From contig JAFKAC010000191.1 in the NCBI GenBank assembly GCA_025766275.1, positions 1 to 64,000 of the forward strand: a stretch of 64,000 nucleotides of DNA, given 5' to 3'. Both the position numbers and the translations under genes were made by a program. The notes beneath the pieces were generated by a model. That model saw only the letters and a list, made by a program, of their open reading frames with translations, searched no databases and was not told the DNA's origin. Origin of the DNA: Lactarius indigo. Taxonomy: Eukaryota > Basidiomycota > Agaricomycetes > Russulales > Russulaceae. Shown one piece after another: positions 1 through 10,717 of this stretch. Within the stretch, counting starts at the first letter, position 1; each line of letters opens with the position of its first letter.

Positions 1-304
1 GCAATATCGATATCCTTCTCAGAGGCTAGACCATACAGTGTAAGGGATTTCCTTAAAAACAGCCGAGAGGGGTGGGCAATCACCGGCGGTGACTGTGCAT
101 ATGACTTCTTCTGTAGAAGGATTGTAGACTCTGTGATATTAGGTTGTGAGTGAGTTGTTGGTGATTAGGATCAAGACGTAGCATGTACTTGATTGGATCA
201 AGGTTATCGACAGATGGCACAAACTCGTTGTTGATGAACAAGCCTGTGTTGACTGGGATCTTCGAGTTGGATTTAGGGATAGACAACTCAACGACGTTGG
301 CCAT
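1..304 (-). CDS. Aldehyde dehydrogenase, N-terminal part (cut by the left window edge)
   Basis: About 62 residues of the N-terminus of an NAD(P)+-dependent aldehyde dehydrogenase, an enzyme that oxidises aldehydes to acids. Three exons join in frame: 304-189, 130-84 and 25-1, separated by two 58-nt GT-AG introns. The joined product contains NTGLFINNEFVPSVD and then VYNPSTEEVICTVTAASEKD, the usual opening strands of the family. The ATG at 304 gives a short leader (MANVVELSIP) before the first conserved segment, which fits a cytosolic enzyme. The catalytic cysteine and glutamate lie outside the window, so substrate class cannot be judged. The family call is firm; the exon 2-3 junction rests on a short match only. 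Confidence 0.85.
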
Positions 305-505
305 GATAAGGCTAGGGAGGAAGAGTGGAGCAGAAGTAGCACCCTAAGGAGTAGTCGTGTGATCTTGATCTTGTGGGGTGCGATAAGATAATATCAAATA
401 TGATCTGAAGCACGTGTAGAGAAGGCTCTATACAGTACCGTCTTCAAGTCCATTAGTAGATATCGTGGGCCAACATCAGGTTCTAAAACACAAATGCGAC
501 CCAAT

Positions 506-2088
506 TCAAATCCCACGATCTGCCATACTCCTAGCGGGTGCCTTTCCCAGCACGGCCCACCACAGCGCTCGGACGGCTCTGCTAACTTCTCGTCTCCGCA
601 CACCAGTCCTCCTCCAAACCGTTTTTATCAAAGCGAGAGCGCAGATTATGAAAGAAAGATCCAAGAACAGTCGCCTTACCACAACGAACGTTGGTGATCG
701 ACCTTCGCTGTCGGAAAGGAATAGGGCGAACTGGCGGAGCGATGCTAGCAAACGCGTTATGCCCTTGAACACAATGGCCCACAGCCCCATCTCGTCGAAG
801 TCCCAACGAGTGACATCACGAGACCCACTAGGAGAACGGCGACCTGGGAACGTTGGAGAGGACCTTGACAGTCCTGGGGGTGATGCGAGTCGTGTGCCAG
901 AGGTGTGCGACTCGACTAACTCGATGCGTTCGGAAAGCGCTGCGAGTTGTGTCTGAACGATTTCTATGGCTCGTTCCAGTGCGATCCGTGAAGGCGGACG
1001 ATGAGGTAAACCGGTTGCGGAGAGGGCATGCGGCCTTGCGGATGGGGGACGACGATACGTTGAGCGACTGGGGAGTGACGCCGTGTCACGGGGGATGGCT
1101 TGTTCGGCGGATGGTTGTGGATAAGAAGTGGAAACGGATCCCCCAAAGGCTGACAACGTTTCTAGACCTTGGGGTTGCGAGGCAGGGACAGCCGGAGTTG
1201 GCCACAGTGTCGAACTTGCGCCGGGCGTGCCGTATCTATGTGAGGAAAGAGATGACTGGGGTCGGTTTAGATCCGGGGTCTGCTCAGATGCCCCCAAGTC
1301 CGTTGTCTCATCGTCGGTTGATTCTCCTTCTGAGGCGCTACTCTCATGCATATCCTCCAAGTCGCCTCGAGCGTCATGTAGAACCTGCGCAGAGCGGTAG
1401 ACGGCTCCTGGGTCTGGTCCGTCAGAGCTGGAGGAGTCTGAGTCTGGCGATCTTGAGAAAGTCCCTGCTCATTCAATGAGTTGGTTTGAAAGAGTCGGTT
1501 CGGGAAAGGCGTACCACTGTGAACGAGATTGGCCGGATCCCCTCCGTATGATTCGAGTTCTCGGACGAGATCTCTTGCCACGGTCTTATCCGAATACTTT
1601 CGCAAGACCTAGGAAAGTTCAACCCCGACGAAATCCATAGTTGTGTGGCGAGCTGACCTTGAGGAGAGCGTCCACATACAACCACTTTGCCTCGTAAGAA
1701 TCCAGGTCCTTGTGCTTAGCCCATGCGTCCCTACGAAGGGGAGGCGTTAGCACGCGAGAGAGAGACCTACAACTGTGGTGCATACCACTTAGCACGACCC
1801 AACATATCCCACATTCCCGGTCTCGGAGACTTGACGTTCCCAGCGGTTGCTTGGACGAGTGCGCTTCAGCACGTCTGCACACGAGATGCAAGTGCGTGCC
1901 CAACTCACCTTGCTTGTAGAGACTGAAGAAGGGCGTAAGCCAAAAGCGACAATGGAATAAACGGCGACATACCTGTACATTGTCAATTTTTCCTCGTAAC
2001 CGGTCTGTATGGGTCCGGTCTTGGGAAAATTCTGTACGATTTCCACCGCCCGGTCGAATTGTGCGTCGATGAGTTCACGCGAGTCCAT
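506..2088 (-). CDS. Acyl-CoA-binding protein with C-terminal membrane anchor (Atg37/ACBD5-like)
   Basis: Six exons (2088-1973, 1922-1909, 1849-1786, 1730-1658, 1608-1515, 1464-506) give 439 residues. Residues 1-95 form an ACBP domain that binds long-chain acyl-CoA: DAQFDRAVEIVQNFPKTG, YSLYKQATAGNVKSPRPGMW, then AWAKHKDLDSYEAKWLYVDA. The middle is Ser/Pro-rich with acidic stretches. A helix starting IALERAIEIVQTQLAALSERI looks like a short coiled coil. Near the C-terminus LFLDLSFIICALALIKTVW is a single hydrophobic anchor followed by a basic tail. An N-terminal ACBP domain plus coiled coil plus tail anchor is the layout of ACBD5 and of fungal Atg37, which act at peroxisomes; that assignment is inference. 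Exon 2 is only 14 nt. Confidence 0.88.
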
Positions 2089-2302
2089 TGTTTTGCTATT
2101 TACAGGTCGCCAATATTATCCGGTAAGAAGTTCAGGTGAGAGTTGAACGCGCCAAAAGGGAAGAAGTCAGGACGTCAAGGTGGGTCTCGGATCGCGAGGT
2201 GTGGTTGCCCGCGGTCGCCGCAAGCCATGTGGTTCTGCCGACAAAAGTCCGATGACAGCCACAATGCACAACTCATTACAAAACTATGTAGCTATATGCT
2301 AA

Positions 2303-2718
2303 TCACGGTATAATTAGAGTCGTTGAAGTGGTTGAGGCACCAGACACTCCATGTTTCCACGCATACTTCAAACCGCCGCGTATGCGTTCTTCTCGTGGGC
2401 TCACTTCCTTTCCTGTCACGGTGGGGCTAGTAAGCGCGGGGTCACGAGTCGAAAGAGTATTGACAGACCTCGCCACACGAGGCGTCCCCAGGCCTTGCCA
2501 TGGCTGCCACCTTGTTTGAGGGATGTTCGGGTAATGACCCAGTAGCAGTCTGCGATTCCTTTTGTGGTCCATCTCGTCTGAAAGACGCGTTGTCCAACGC
2601 CATCGGCAGGGTATCGTGATAATACTTGATAGAGGTTCGCAGGATTTGTAGAGAAACCCGGAGGAAGACTTTTGGGTAAGAGCTTTCGGAACGCTGCGAC
2701 GACACTCGCACTGCTCAT
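2303..2718 (-). CDS. Mitochondrial small ribosomal subunit protein mS34
   Basis: Two exons (2718-2469 and 2412-2303) around a 56-nt GT-AG intron encode 119 residues. The core CYWVITRTSLKQGGSHGKAW followed by GRLVWRGKEVSPREERI matches the MRP-S34 family, where the corresponding segment has a YW..TR start and an HGKAWG motif. The first 25 residues (MSSASVVAAFRKLLPKSLPP) are basic and amphipathic, as expected for mitochondrial import. Family members sit in the small subunit of the mitoribosome. The gene is head-to-head with a GatC-like gene, 103 bp from ATG to ATG, so two mitochondrial translation genes share one promoter region. The call rests on motif recognition. Confidence 0.72.
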
Positions 2719-2821
2719 CGCGGTCAGTTCGTCTTTTTCGAGGGGATGACGATGATGAGCACGTTGGGGTCAATGTCTACGCGACCCGTGTTCAAACTCC
2801 GCCTACGCATTTCATCCCGTC

Positions 2822-3460
2822 ATGTCGGTGATGCGCTTGACACGCCTCAAGATCCATTCAGGCAATGCTGCACGGCAATTCCCCCTGCATCTGCGGTATT
2901 ATACGAATGGCTGTCTGAGGAATCCTCCACTTGTAGAGACGGACGACTGCGCTATCCCACTGAAGCCTACTTGGTCTGTGGATGACCTATTATCTTCGTA
3001 CCCACGACCCACCATATCGTCACCTGCATTGGACCGGCTTCACGTTTTATCGGCGCTCATCCCCCCAGAAGAAGGCACAATCGAGCACGCAAAACTGGTC
3101 GGAGAGTTGGAGGACCTTGTGAAGCTTGTGGAAAGTGTTAGGTTGTTCAATGTGCCAACTCCCACGCATGTTGTCGCGGATGCTCGCGTCTGGGCTGAGA
3201 ACACAGGCATAGATTTGCAGGATGTTCCCTCGGGAGCTCACGATCGAGAGGCACTTGACCCTGCAGAACTACTCTCTCGGGCGAGCCGCACAGAAAACGG
3301 TCTATACGTTATGCACTCCGATCGGGTGACAACCAAGTCAGTCTATGAGTACTACGTTAACGTTCACGAACTAATCGTAGTGCGCGCCCCAGGAAATCCC
3401 TGTAAGATCTCGCAGAGACCGGGGATCCCAGCTTACTTGGGATTCAAGTATGACGCATGA
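2822..3460 (+). CDS. Probable mitochondrial Glu-tRNA(Gln) amidotransferase subunit C (GatC-like)
   Basis: One uninterrupted frame of 212 residues. The first 30 residues (MSVMRLTRLKIHSGNAARQF) are basic with Arg, Ser and Leu and no acidic residue, a typical matrix-targeting presequence. Residues about 65-100 form a predicted helix (KLVGELEDLVKLVESVRLFN) like the N-terminal helix of GatC. The later DPAELLSRASRTENGLYVM resembles the C-terminal GatC segment. The family stabilises the GatAB complex that converts mis-charged Glu-tRNA(Gln) to Gln-tRNA(Gln) in mitochondria. The match is patchy, so a fungal-specific mitochondrial protein remains possible. Start: the ATG gives a full presequence and follows the 103-bp shared promoter with mS34. 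Confidence 0.6.
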   Translation: MSVMRLTRLKIHSGNAARQFPLHLRYYTNGCLRNPPLVETDDCAIPLKPTWSVDDLLSSYPRPTISSPALDRLHVLSALIPPEEGTIEHAKLVGELEDLVKLVESVRLFNVPTPTHVVADARVWAENTGIDLQDVPSGAHDREALDPAELLSRASRTENGLYVMHSDRVTTKSVYEYYVNVHELIVVRAPGNPCKISQRPGIPAYLGFKYDA

Positions 3461-3724
3461 GTCGTCATCGAAATTCACATTCACAGGTCACACCGAGGTG
3501 GCTGGATATCCGTGGCTACTTCCCCATCGCACGAGTGATCATATAGTAGAGTATATACGTAGTTGCCACCTCTCCGCAATGTTTTCGCCAGTCACCATGA
3601 TATCGAGGCGAAAGTGTTTCTCGCCGAGCGTCCACCACGTGACCGCATTGTATTACGTCATTCAGACGCGTCAATAAACCTGCGCCCCGCGCCGAAGCGC
3701 GTCTTTAAATATCCTCCAAATACC

Positions 3725-5534
3725 ATGGGTCCACGTCCATCCATATCAGGAGAGCTACCAATCGACTCGTACTTCAGTTCTTTAGGTAGAACCATGGGTC
3801 CGTCTGGGAGTAAAGATAATAGATCCTTCAAACGGAAGAACGCCCTCGACGCGGCGGAGAGCGATGCTGAGCGGACATCGACGAAGAAACTCAAGACGAA
3901 GACACCGTCCAAAGGCTCTCAGGCAAGGCATGAATCCAGTAAGAGCTGTGCACTCAACATATTGTCAATCAGCTGAGTGGTCTATTCTCAGAGACGGATC
4001 ATACAAGATCGAAGGGGTTCCGAGTCTCAAGCACGTCGAGGACGACGTCGATGCCAACCCCAAATTCCATGACAAAGCAATCACTTCCACCGTCAGTACT
4101 GGTTTCACTTGATGCGGTAAGATGGCGTTTTCTGTCTATTATATTTTCCCAAATATCCCTTCAAGGACGTTATCTCCACCGTCTCGTCTCCTATGCAAAC
4201 GGTTTCTCTTAGCCCCAGAGTCACGGTACACCCTTCGTCGGAGAACTCCTCTGGTGGTTTTGGTCTGCCAACGCCGAAAACTGTATCACATGGGTCAAAG
4301 ACGAGGTCTCGGGCAGACTCTGCCTCATGTCTCCATTCCGTAACGGCGTCTCGTTCAGTGGCACAAAGTGGACCGTCCGTTCGCTCGCCTTTTCCTCAAA
4401 CGCCGACCCGCTCAAAATCCAAAATTGACTCGGATTATACTGCTCCCCTTAATACGCCACATTCCCAGCGCATAGTACCCTCGTCGCAATGCTTTGCCGA
4501 TGAACAGATCAGTTCGCTGGAAGATGGCAGAGATCCCTTTCTCCTCCATCCCACCAAAGAACTTGATCGTTGCTCTGAGGATTTGGCCCCTCCTTCGCTC
4601 TTCAAGCTACCGCCGTATCCCCCTTCAAGAGTGCCAACAGCTTCGTCCTCTTCTCTCCCATTTGCTTCGGTATCTTCGAATGGCTGTAGTTCTTTACACC
4701 GGAGCCAAAACAGCCAGATTGAACCAACTTCACAATTCGAAGAGATTGAGTTGAGATTTTCGTCAGACCCTCAAGCTGGCCCACCTCCTGTCCATTCTCC
4801 CCAGGCGAAGCATGATAAAAATGCTTCGTCCATCAAGCGGTATGCTCGTCTCGTTACTCTCTCAAACGCGGTCTTGATGATTCATATCGTTCAGGTTTAA
4901 ACTTGACCTAAGACTTCCACAAAACTCGAAACCCCGTCCCATAGACAACATCACGCAGGAGTCAGATATTCATCACACACACCCTCACCCTCCTCCGAGC
5001 CCGCTGACACCTCTGACGCCTTCCTCTCCCCGGGTACCTGATATAGAGTGCGAGAAACTGAACTCGTCGAAGTCGGATGGGCCACCATTGCATGAGATCC
5101 CATCGATGCCACTGTCGCCAGAGCCCGTTGCTGATACACAGCGAGGCAGAGCGACATCCCTTTCCAAGTTAGATGTTCCGGTGGAGGATCCTACGTCTGA
5201 TGAGGACGAAAACTTCGTTGTCCACCCTTCTCCAGTACGTCGGCGGTCGGTACTACAAAATCCTAGTCCCCCGTCTAGTTTTGCCTCGTCCGCGGGCACC
5301 CGCCGCCATCTTCGTATTTCACACGCGAAGCTACGAAGTCTCCCAGCTGTTAATGTCGAACTTAATAGCGAAGGAGAGGAGATGTCATCTCCCAGCACTA
5401 GCATCGGTGCATTTCCACCCAGTCCGGGGGCCTCTTGCCTAGCCAGCTCCTACCTCGATCTTAACGAGACTTTACCCTCCGAAGTTGAAGATTTCTTAGA
5501 CATGGTTGGCACGAACGCTTCGTCTGGCGCTTGA
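3725..5534 (+). CDS. Orphan basic/Ser-rich protein, probably nuclear
   Basis: Four exons (3725-3938, 3992-4116, 4166-4839, 4895-5534) with introns of 53, 49 and 55 nt give 550 residues. I do not recognise the family. The N-terminus carries ELPIDSYFSS (residues 10-19), close to a PCNA-interacting PIP-box pattern but with Glu in place of the usual Gln. It is followed by a basic stretch (KLKTKTPSK) that could be a nuclear localisation signal. The rest is Ser/Pro/Thr-rich and probably disordered, with many SP and TP sites. It ends with the more ordered-looking LPSEVEDFLDMVG. All three introns have canonical GT-AG ends and keep phase, so the gene model is good even though the function is unknown. 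Confidence 0.65.
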
Positions 5535-5623
5535 TTGCATGCCTTACACCTGATTTTTTTCATAGCATTTGTGTTATGCACTTATAGATATCCACTAGAT
5601 AATACAAAAGTCTCCAGTAGATC

Positions 5624-7380
5624 TCACATCATACTCAGCGAGATATTCAAGGGTTTTCGTGCATGAGGGACACTCTCAAGTACCGTGCTGCTAGATGCCC
5701 GACTTCCAGCTGATGTGTCCTGAGTTGCAAGCAGTAGCTTATCCGTGTCTGTGTCCTTCGAAGTAGTCATCGAGTGGGTTTGCTCAGACGGAAGCTGAGG
5801 TACCACGGTTTCCACCTTCTCTGGATCAAGTTCGGAGGTGTCGCCAAACACTTGAGACAGCTGTTCAAGCGTAGCGTGCGCGGTCTCAGGATAAACAAAG
5901 AACACGACGACCCCTGAGACGATACAGAACCCGACGAGAACGAAATAATAGCCGCCAGAGATAGCGTCGAAAAGCGGAGGTGTGATGAAAGCGATGATGA
6001 AGTTACAAGCCCAGTTGGAGATGGTGGATAGCGCCATCCCCTTTGCACGAGCGCGGAGCGGAAAGATTTCTGCTCCAAGCAACCAGGGAGTCGGACCCCA
6101 GCTAATCCCCGCAGTCAGTGTGCAAGCTGGCGAATATATATCCTGGAGGGGAAAGACTTACGTAGCGCCAAAAATGAAAAGGTAGACGCAGACGGCAGCA
6201 AAAATACCATCTGCAGTGGGAACGCGGGCGTCGCCAAAGGGGAGCGTGTTGGAATGGTATTGCAGCCCGCCGATGACCGCCAGTGCCACCGCAAGAGAAC
6301 CACTACCGAGCAAGAGAAAAAACCTGCGCCCCCATTTGTCAATCAGAAACATTGTGGGGATGGTGCCAACACAGTAGACAAGCGCGCATGCGCCAGAATA
6401 TAACAACGCCCGAGGGATGGTGAACCCCGCCCGGCCAAGGTTTTCGGGAAGGAAATAAAGAATGGCGTTGATGCCATTGAATTGTGCAAATAGTTGACAT
6501 GTGATTCCGATGATTGTCCGACGGGTGTATTGCTTGAACAATTGGCTCCAAGATGCCTCACCAAGCAGCTTTTCACGCTCGAGTGTGGCCGCAATCTCGG
6601 CATAGCTCGCCTGTATAGCGGGGTCGGACACATCGCCCGTTCCATGGAGGTCCGCGAGCGTAGCGAGGCCCTCCATCTCAAAGCCGTTTTTGATGAGCCA
6701 TCGCGGTGTCTCTGGAAGAAAGAAAGTCCAGGCGAAGAGCACTGCGGCGAGAAGAGTCTGCACGATGTACGGTCCCCGCCACGATATCTCGCTCGGAATG
6801 GCGAAGAAGAAACCGTATCCGACCCAGGCAGAAACCGCAAAGCCAGCGTTCAGGCAGAGGTACTCGATAGAGACGAATAGGCCGCGTGCGTGTCCGGGAG
6901 CAATTTCGCACTGCAGAATGGGGACGGTCATGGACAACATGCCGACAGCGATGCCTTGGATGGATCGTCCGATGATGAGCGCAGCGAGGTTCGGAGCAAA
7001 GATCTGGATGAAAGCCGAGACGAAATAGATGACGGCGCCTATGCGCACAGACATGCGTCGACCGAGGACATCGCAAACATACGCAGAGAAAAGAGCAGAA
7101 AAAAGAGCGGTGATATTAAGACAAGAAACGGTGATGGCTACGGTGACACCTGAGTACATTACCCGTCGATTAGCGCCGATAATTACGCACCAACAATAAA
7201 GGGATCAACGCCGGTCTCGCTTGTCTGAATCTGTTCCATCGTCACGTCCTTGCCAAACATTCTCCTGATGAACGAAGGCTGAACCTGGTTAGCGGCGATA
7301 GTCCCCTGGCTGTAACCGAACATGGCATCTCCCAGCGATGCCAGCGCAGAAGTGGCGATTAGCAGTGGGCGCCCAATCAT
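5624..7380 (-). CDS. MFS sugar transporter (monosaccharide/disaccharide type)
   Basis: Three exons (7380-7191, 7149-6162, 6101-5624), with introns of 41 and 60 nt, encode 551 residues. About 12 membrane segments can be seen. Sugar-porter marks include DVLGRRMSVR between helices 2 and 3, PETPRWLIKNG after helix 6, QLFAQFNGINAILYF in helix 7, WGRRFFLLLG between helices 8 and 9, and PETAHATLEQL after helix 12. It would carry sugars across the plasma membrane with proton symport. Substrate cannot be read from the sequence. The start at 7380 (MIGRPLLIAT) puts helix 1 at the usual place; an in-frame ATG at 7464 would add 28 residues. The C-terminal cytosolic tail is long and Ser/Thr-rich. Confidence 0.88.
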
Positions 7381-7595
7381 CCATCGAGGATATCGGGAAA
7401 CATAACTCGTCGGTCTAAAGGAGGAGAGTGATAGCATACAAACGAGTTGAAGGACAAGCGCCAACCGTATCTGGTCATTGAAAGCTCTGAAAGCGCGGTT
7501 CAGGCTGCTGGACCGTCTGGAGTCGACATAGTTTCAACGTGACCTCCCCTCCGTGCTCACGCGACTCATTATTTGATCCTTGATCCGCCTCAGTC

Positions 7596-8978
7596 ATGTC
7601 TGTTGGACGTCTTCGAAATAGAGTAATCCACACGTCCCCCCTTTTCTCAACTGGCTAACTTGTCCTTTCAGGTTGCTCTTATCACCGGAGCTGGATCGTA
7701 AGCTGTCGTTTAGATATGATGGAGCGCTATGCCTTATCTTGTTTATCAGTGGGATTGGTCTGGAGTCAAGCATCCTTTTCGCACAAGAAGGTGCGAATGT
7801 TCTCCTCGTCGACGTCAACCTAGAGGCTGCCGAGAGGGTTGCAAAGATTGTCAATCAGAAGCATCCCAACGTCAGAGCGCTCGCTGTGAAGGCCAATGTT
7901 GGGATAGAGGCGGAAGTTCAAGCCGCAGTCGACACTGCAAAGAAAGAGTTCGGTCGCTTGGACGTCATGGTACTAATCCATCTGTTGTATCCTTCCGGTG
8001 CTTATCACTACTCACACTAGTTCAACAACGCGGGCAAGTATCTCACAGACATTGTACCAGCGTTTGACCTATCTAGCGTTCAGGTATAATGCACCCTGAG
8101 GACGACAATGCTCTCAATACAGAGGAGAAGATTTGGGATCTGACCATGCAGATTAATCTGAAAGGAGTCTGGTGGGGATGCAAATATGCGATCCTTGCGA
8201 TGCGCGAAAATCCAAACGACGAGGCGAGAGGATTACACACTGGTGGAAGCATCATCAACACTGCGAGCTTTGTGGCTTCTGTGGGCGCGGCGACCCCCCA
8301 GCTTGCTTGTAAGTTGACAGTGATACGACGTCCCTTCGTCACTGGATCGTGATTTGTATGGCCCCGCAGATACTGCGTCCAAGGTAGATCGACCCATCGC
8401 GTCTCATGCAAGCTAGTCTCATCGATCCATCAGGGTGCTGTACTTGCCATGACCCGCGAACTAGCCATGATTCACGCTCGCGAGGGCATACGGCTCAATA
8501 CTGTTAGCCCGTAAGCTCGATTCCACTGCCATCGATCCTAGCTGACCGTCACGATCAGCGGTCCCCTCAAAACTCGTACGTGAGGCCAGTGGCCAAACTG
8601 GCTTGTATTCTGAAAGTGCGATCCCGTAGCCCTGCTGATGGATTTCCTCAACACCCCTGAGAAACGCGACCGCCGCCTGGTACATCTTCCAATGGGCCGA
8701 TTCGGCGAAGCTGTCGAAATTGCGAAGGCCGCACTTTTCCGTGAGTGGTGATTTACACCCTAAATTCGCAAAGCGGGCCAAAGTGACGTCGGTCCAGTGG
8801 CCTCTGATGAGAGCAGTTACACGACCGTAAGTTGCTTGGCCGAGACGATCCAGGAGGTTGGCTGACTTTTACACGGCTCCAGGGAACCGATCTCAAAGTT
8901 GACGGCGGATTGACTTCGGCGTATGTGACTCCCATCGGAGAACCAACACTACCCCCACCTAGCAGCCTTGCTGTGTAG
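7596..8978 (+). CDS. Short-chain dehydrogenase/reductase (classical SDR)
   Basis: Eleven exons join to 284 residues: 7596-7622, 7672-7697, 7750-7969, 8021-8033, 8084-8308, 8370-8383, 8434-8510, 8559-8575, 8630-8740, 8798-8826, 8883-8978. All SDR marks are present: TGAGSGIG for the cofactor fold, an acidic VDVN after beta-2 (suggesting NAD(H)), FNNAG, INLKGVWWG, the catalytic YTASK, SPGPLKTPLL and GTDLKVDGG near the end. The intron after FNNAG begins with GC rather than GT (GCAAGT). Four exons are only 13-29 nt. Substrate unknown. The gene is head-to-head with the sugar transporter, 215 bp apart, which may hint at a shared carbon-use role but proves nothing. Confidence 0.9.
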
Positions 8979-9543
8979 GCTGGGTGTTCGGGTGATGGGT
9001 GAATTAGTGAATGTTTTGTTTTGGGTCAGGGTTCGCCAAAAAAGAGGGCGAACGAAGGATTATGTCCATTGAAATGTAGTTGTGAAACAGAGAGGAAAGT
9101 ACGATGGCTAACCGTCGAGGTAAAGCCAAGGACACCTGAGTATGTTGTAAGGCCGCTGAGGGGTCCGTGTGAGTTCGAAGGCGGAGGTGTTCCACTCCAA
9201 GAGGAAGGGGTAGAGGCGAGGATTGTCCTTCGAGTGCCTGCGACTAGGCCTGACTTCCAGGACAATCACGCTGAGTTAGAGGGAAACAATGGCGACCGGG
9301 CGCTGAGTATATTCAGCAGAAAAAGAGTGGTTTAAATACGAAAGAAACCTGTAGCTATCAAGCTAATGTAAAAGAGGAATATGAAGAGTAGCATAAAGGA
9401 GTAAGAAACAGGGACAACGTGCCACGTGGCCGAGAGGACCGAGGGTGCGAAAACGTGCGGTTTCGGGTTCAGCCCAAGAACAACAGATTCACACACCGAA
9501 CGACAAGTGCACAATCAAGCTACCAGCTTCAAAGCACTCTCCG
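8979..9543. other. Intergenic, convergent 3' ends; no supported gene
   Basis: The SDR gene ends on the left and the Mpo1-like gene ends on the right, so both 3' untranslated regions and terminators must lie here. Short open frames occur on both strands (for example 9021-9335 plus and 9026-9265 minus). None shows family resemblance, a recognisable targeting signal, or splice sites that extend it. I annotate no gene. Confidence 0.6.
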
Positions 9544-10348
9544 TTATGCAGCGCGTTTCTTATCTCCTCGACTCTTTCTGAACTTGGCAATTTCGACACC
9601 CACGTCATTTTGGAGTTGCCTGAACATGGTCGGTTTGTAGCCCAACTTGAAAAGAATTTCTAGGTGGACGAAAAAGGGGGCGAGGACAAGCGCTAACAAA
9701 TTGACTAGAGTCAGTACAGTCGCGGGGTGCTTAGCATGATGGTGCGCTACCTCCAACAATGTTGTCCAGCAGCGCAGGGGATCGCCCTTCATAAATGCCA
9801 TGTCCGATGAACTGGGCGATCCAACATACCCCGTGTACAACAAGCGCGATGTTTAAATGATCGGCTCTTTGAGCAAACGCGTTTGCAGTTAGGACGGACA
9901 AAATGGCTTGAGGAGTGTAAAGGAGCTGGAACAACTGAGTGAGATCTACGGGGATGATGCACCTAGAGTCAACCTCACCGCCGCGGTGGGTTCGAGTAGG
10001 TAGTAATACGCAAGCCATACGAAGCCTTGTAGGGTACCGTAGGTAACTTCAAACTTGAGGTAATCGTTAAGGTGGTACTGAATCTGGGGGAGGAACGTTG
10101 GCCTCGGCAGATCGTAAGCCGCCACTTGGAATGACCTATTGAAAGGTGTAGTCGGTTTCTATGGACTTGAAACCGAGACAAAACCCACCACATGATGAGA
10201 GGAACGCAAGCGACATGGATCAAGACGTTGACGGGGTTAGAGTGGTACGCTCCATAGAAAGTGAGCTTGAAGATACGTTTTAAAATGTAGAATTAGAGGA
10301 AAAATCAAAGAATATCACCTGTTTTCTGACGTTGAGAAGGTCTGCCAT
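9544..10348 (-). CDS. Mpo1-like ER protein (DUF962), putative 2-hydroxy fatty acid dioxygenase
   Basis: Five exons (10348-10319, 10265-10189, 10135-9979, 9925-9751, 9704-9544) encode 199 residues. The family signature is clear: FYGAYHSNPVNVLIHVACVP at the start, WIAQFIGHGIYEGRSPALLD in the middle, and ALVLAPFFVHLEILFKLGYKP-type ending. Four to five hydrophobic segments fit an integral ER membrane protein. Yeast Mpo1 is an Fe(II)-dependent dioxygenase that shortens 2-hydroxy fatty acids by alpha-oxidation during phytosphingosine breakdown; the conserved histidines seen here are compatible. The exon 3-4 acceptor is ambiguous: TTCCAG at 9926 was chosen because it gives the family-like AALLYTPQ; an alternative three codons upstream also keeps frame. 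Confidence 0.85.
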
Positions 10349-10717
10349 TATCTTGAGTGATCAAAGGAGAGCCTGAGAAGAGAACTAACTTACGGTCAAC
10401 TCCCTTTTAGGGCACGGTAACCGAACCCTGTAACCCGAATTCCCCTCATTTCTAATTGTTTGCGGGAATAACCGGTAGATGCACAAATCCCGACACCGAA
10501 AGCATTTTGGCTGAGGTTTGGCGAGGACAGGAAGTGTCCGTAACTGAAGTGTACAGTTGCCATGTTTTAAACGAAGACTACTAAGTGATGTAGCTATCGA
10601 ATTGACGTTTTCTAACTTGGCCCCACTGACCGCTGGGTCACATCACGTGGCGACTCCACGTCAGACTTCGGACCGCCGACGAGTGTTCCAGTAATTGCGT
10701 TTCTCTCCTTCATCCAA
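10349..10717. promoter_or_regulatory. Shared promoter region of the Mpo1-like gene and SEC22
   Basis: Both neighbours start here and run apart. Close to the SEC22 start lie TCACGTGG (10643-10650) and CCACGTCA (10656-10663), the latter being TGACGTGG on the minus strand. TGACGTGG equals the mammalian unfolded-protein-response element, and CACGTG is an E-box. The two half-sites form an imperfect inverted pair around 5 nt, 55-75 bp upstream of the SEC22 ATG. Regulation by an HAC1/XBP1-type or bHLH factor is inference from the motif only. Confidence 0.35.

Noticed and set aside
506..1360. Treating this long minus-strand frame as a gene on its own
   Set aside because: It is the last exon of the acyl-CoA-binding protein; the frame continues upstream to an acceptor at 1,465 and joins the ACBP exons in phase.
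9021..9335. A 104-codon plus frame after the SDR gene
   Set aside because: A minus frame is open across the same bases, neither resembles a known protein, and the position fits 3' flanking sequence.
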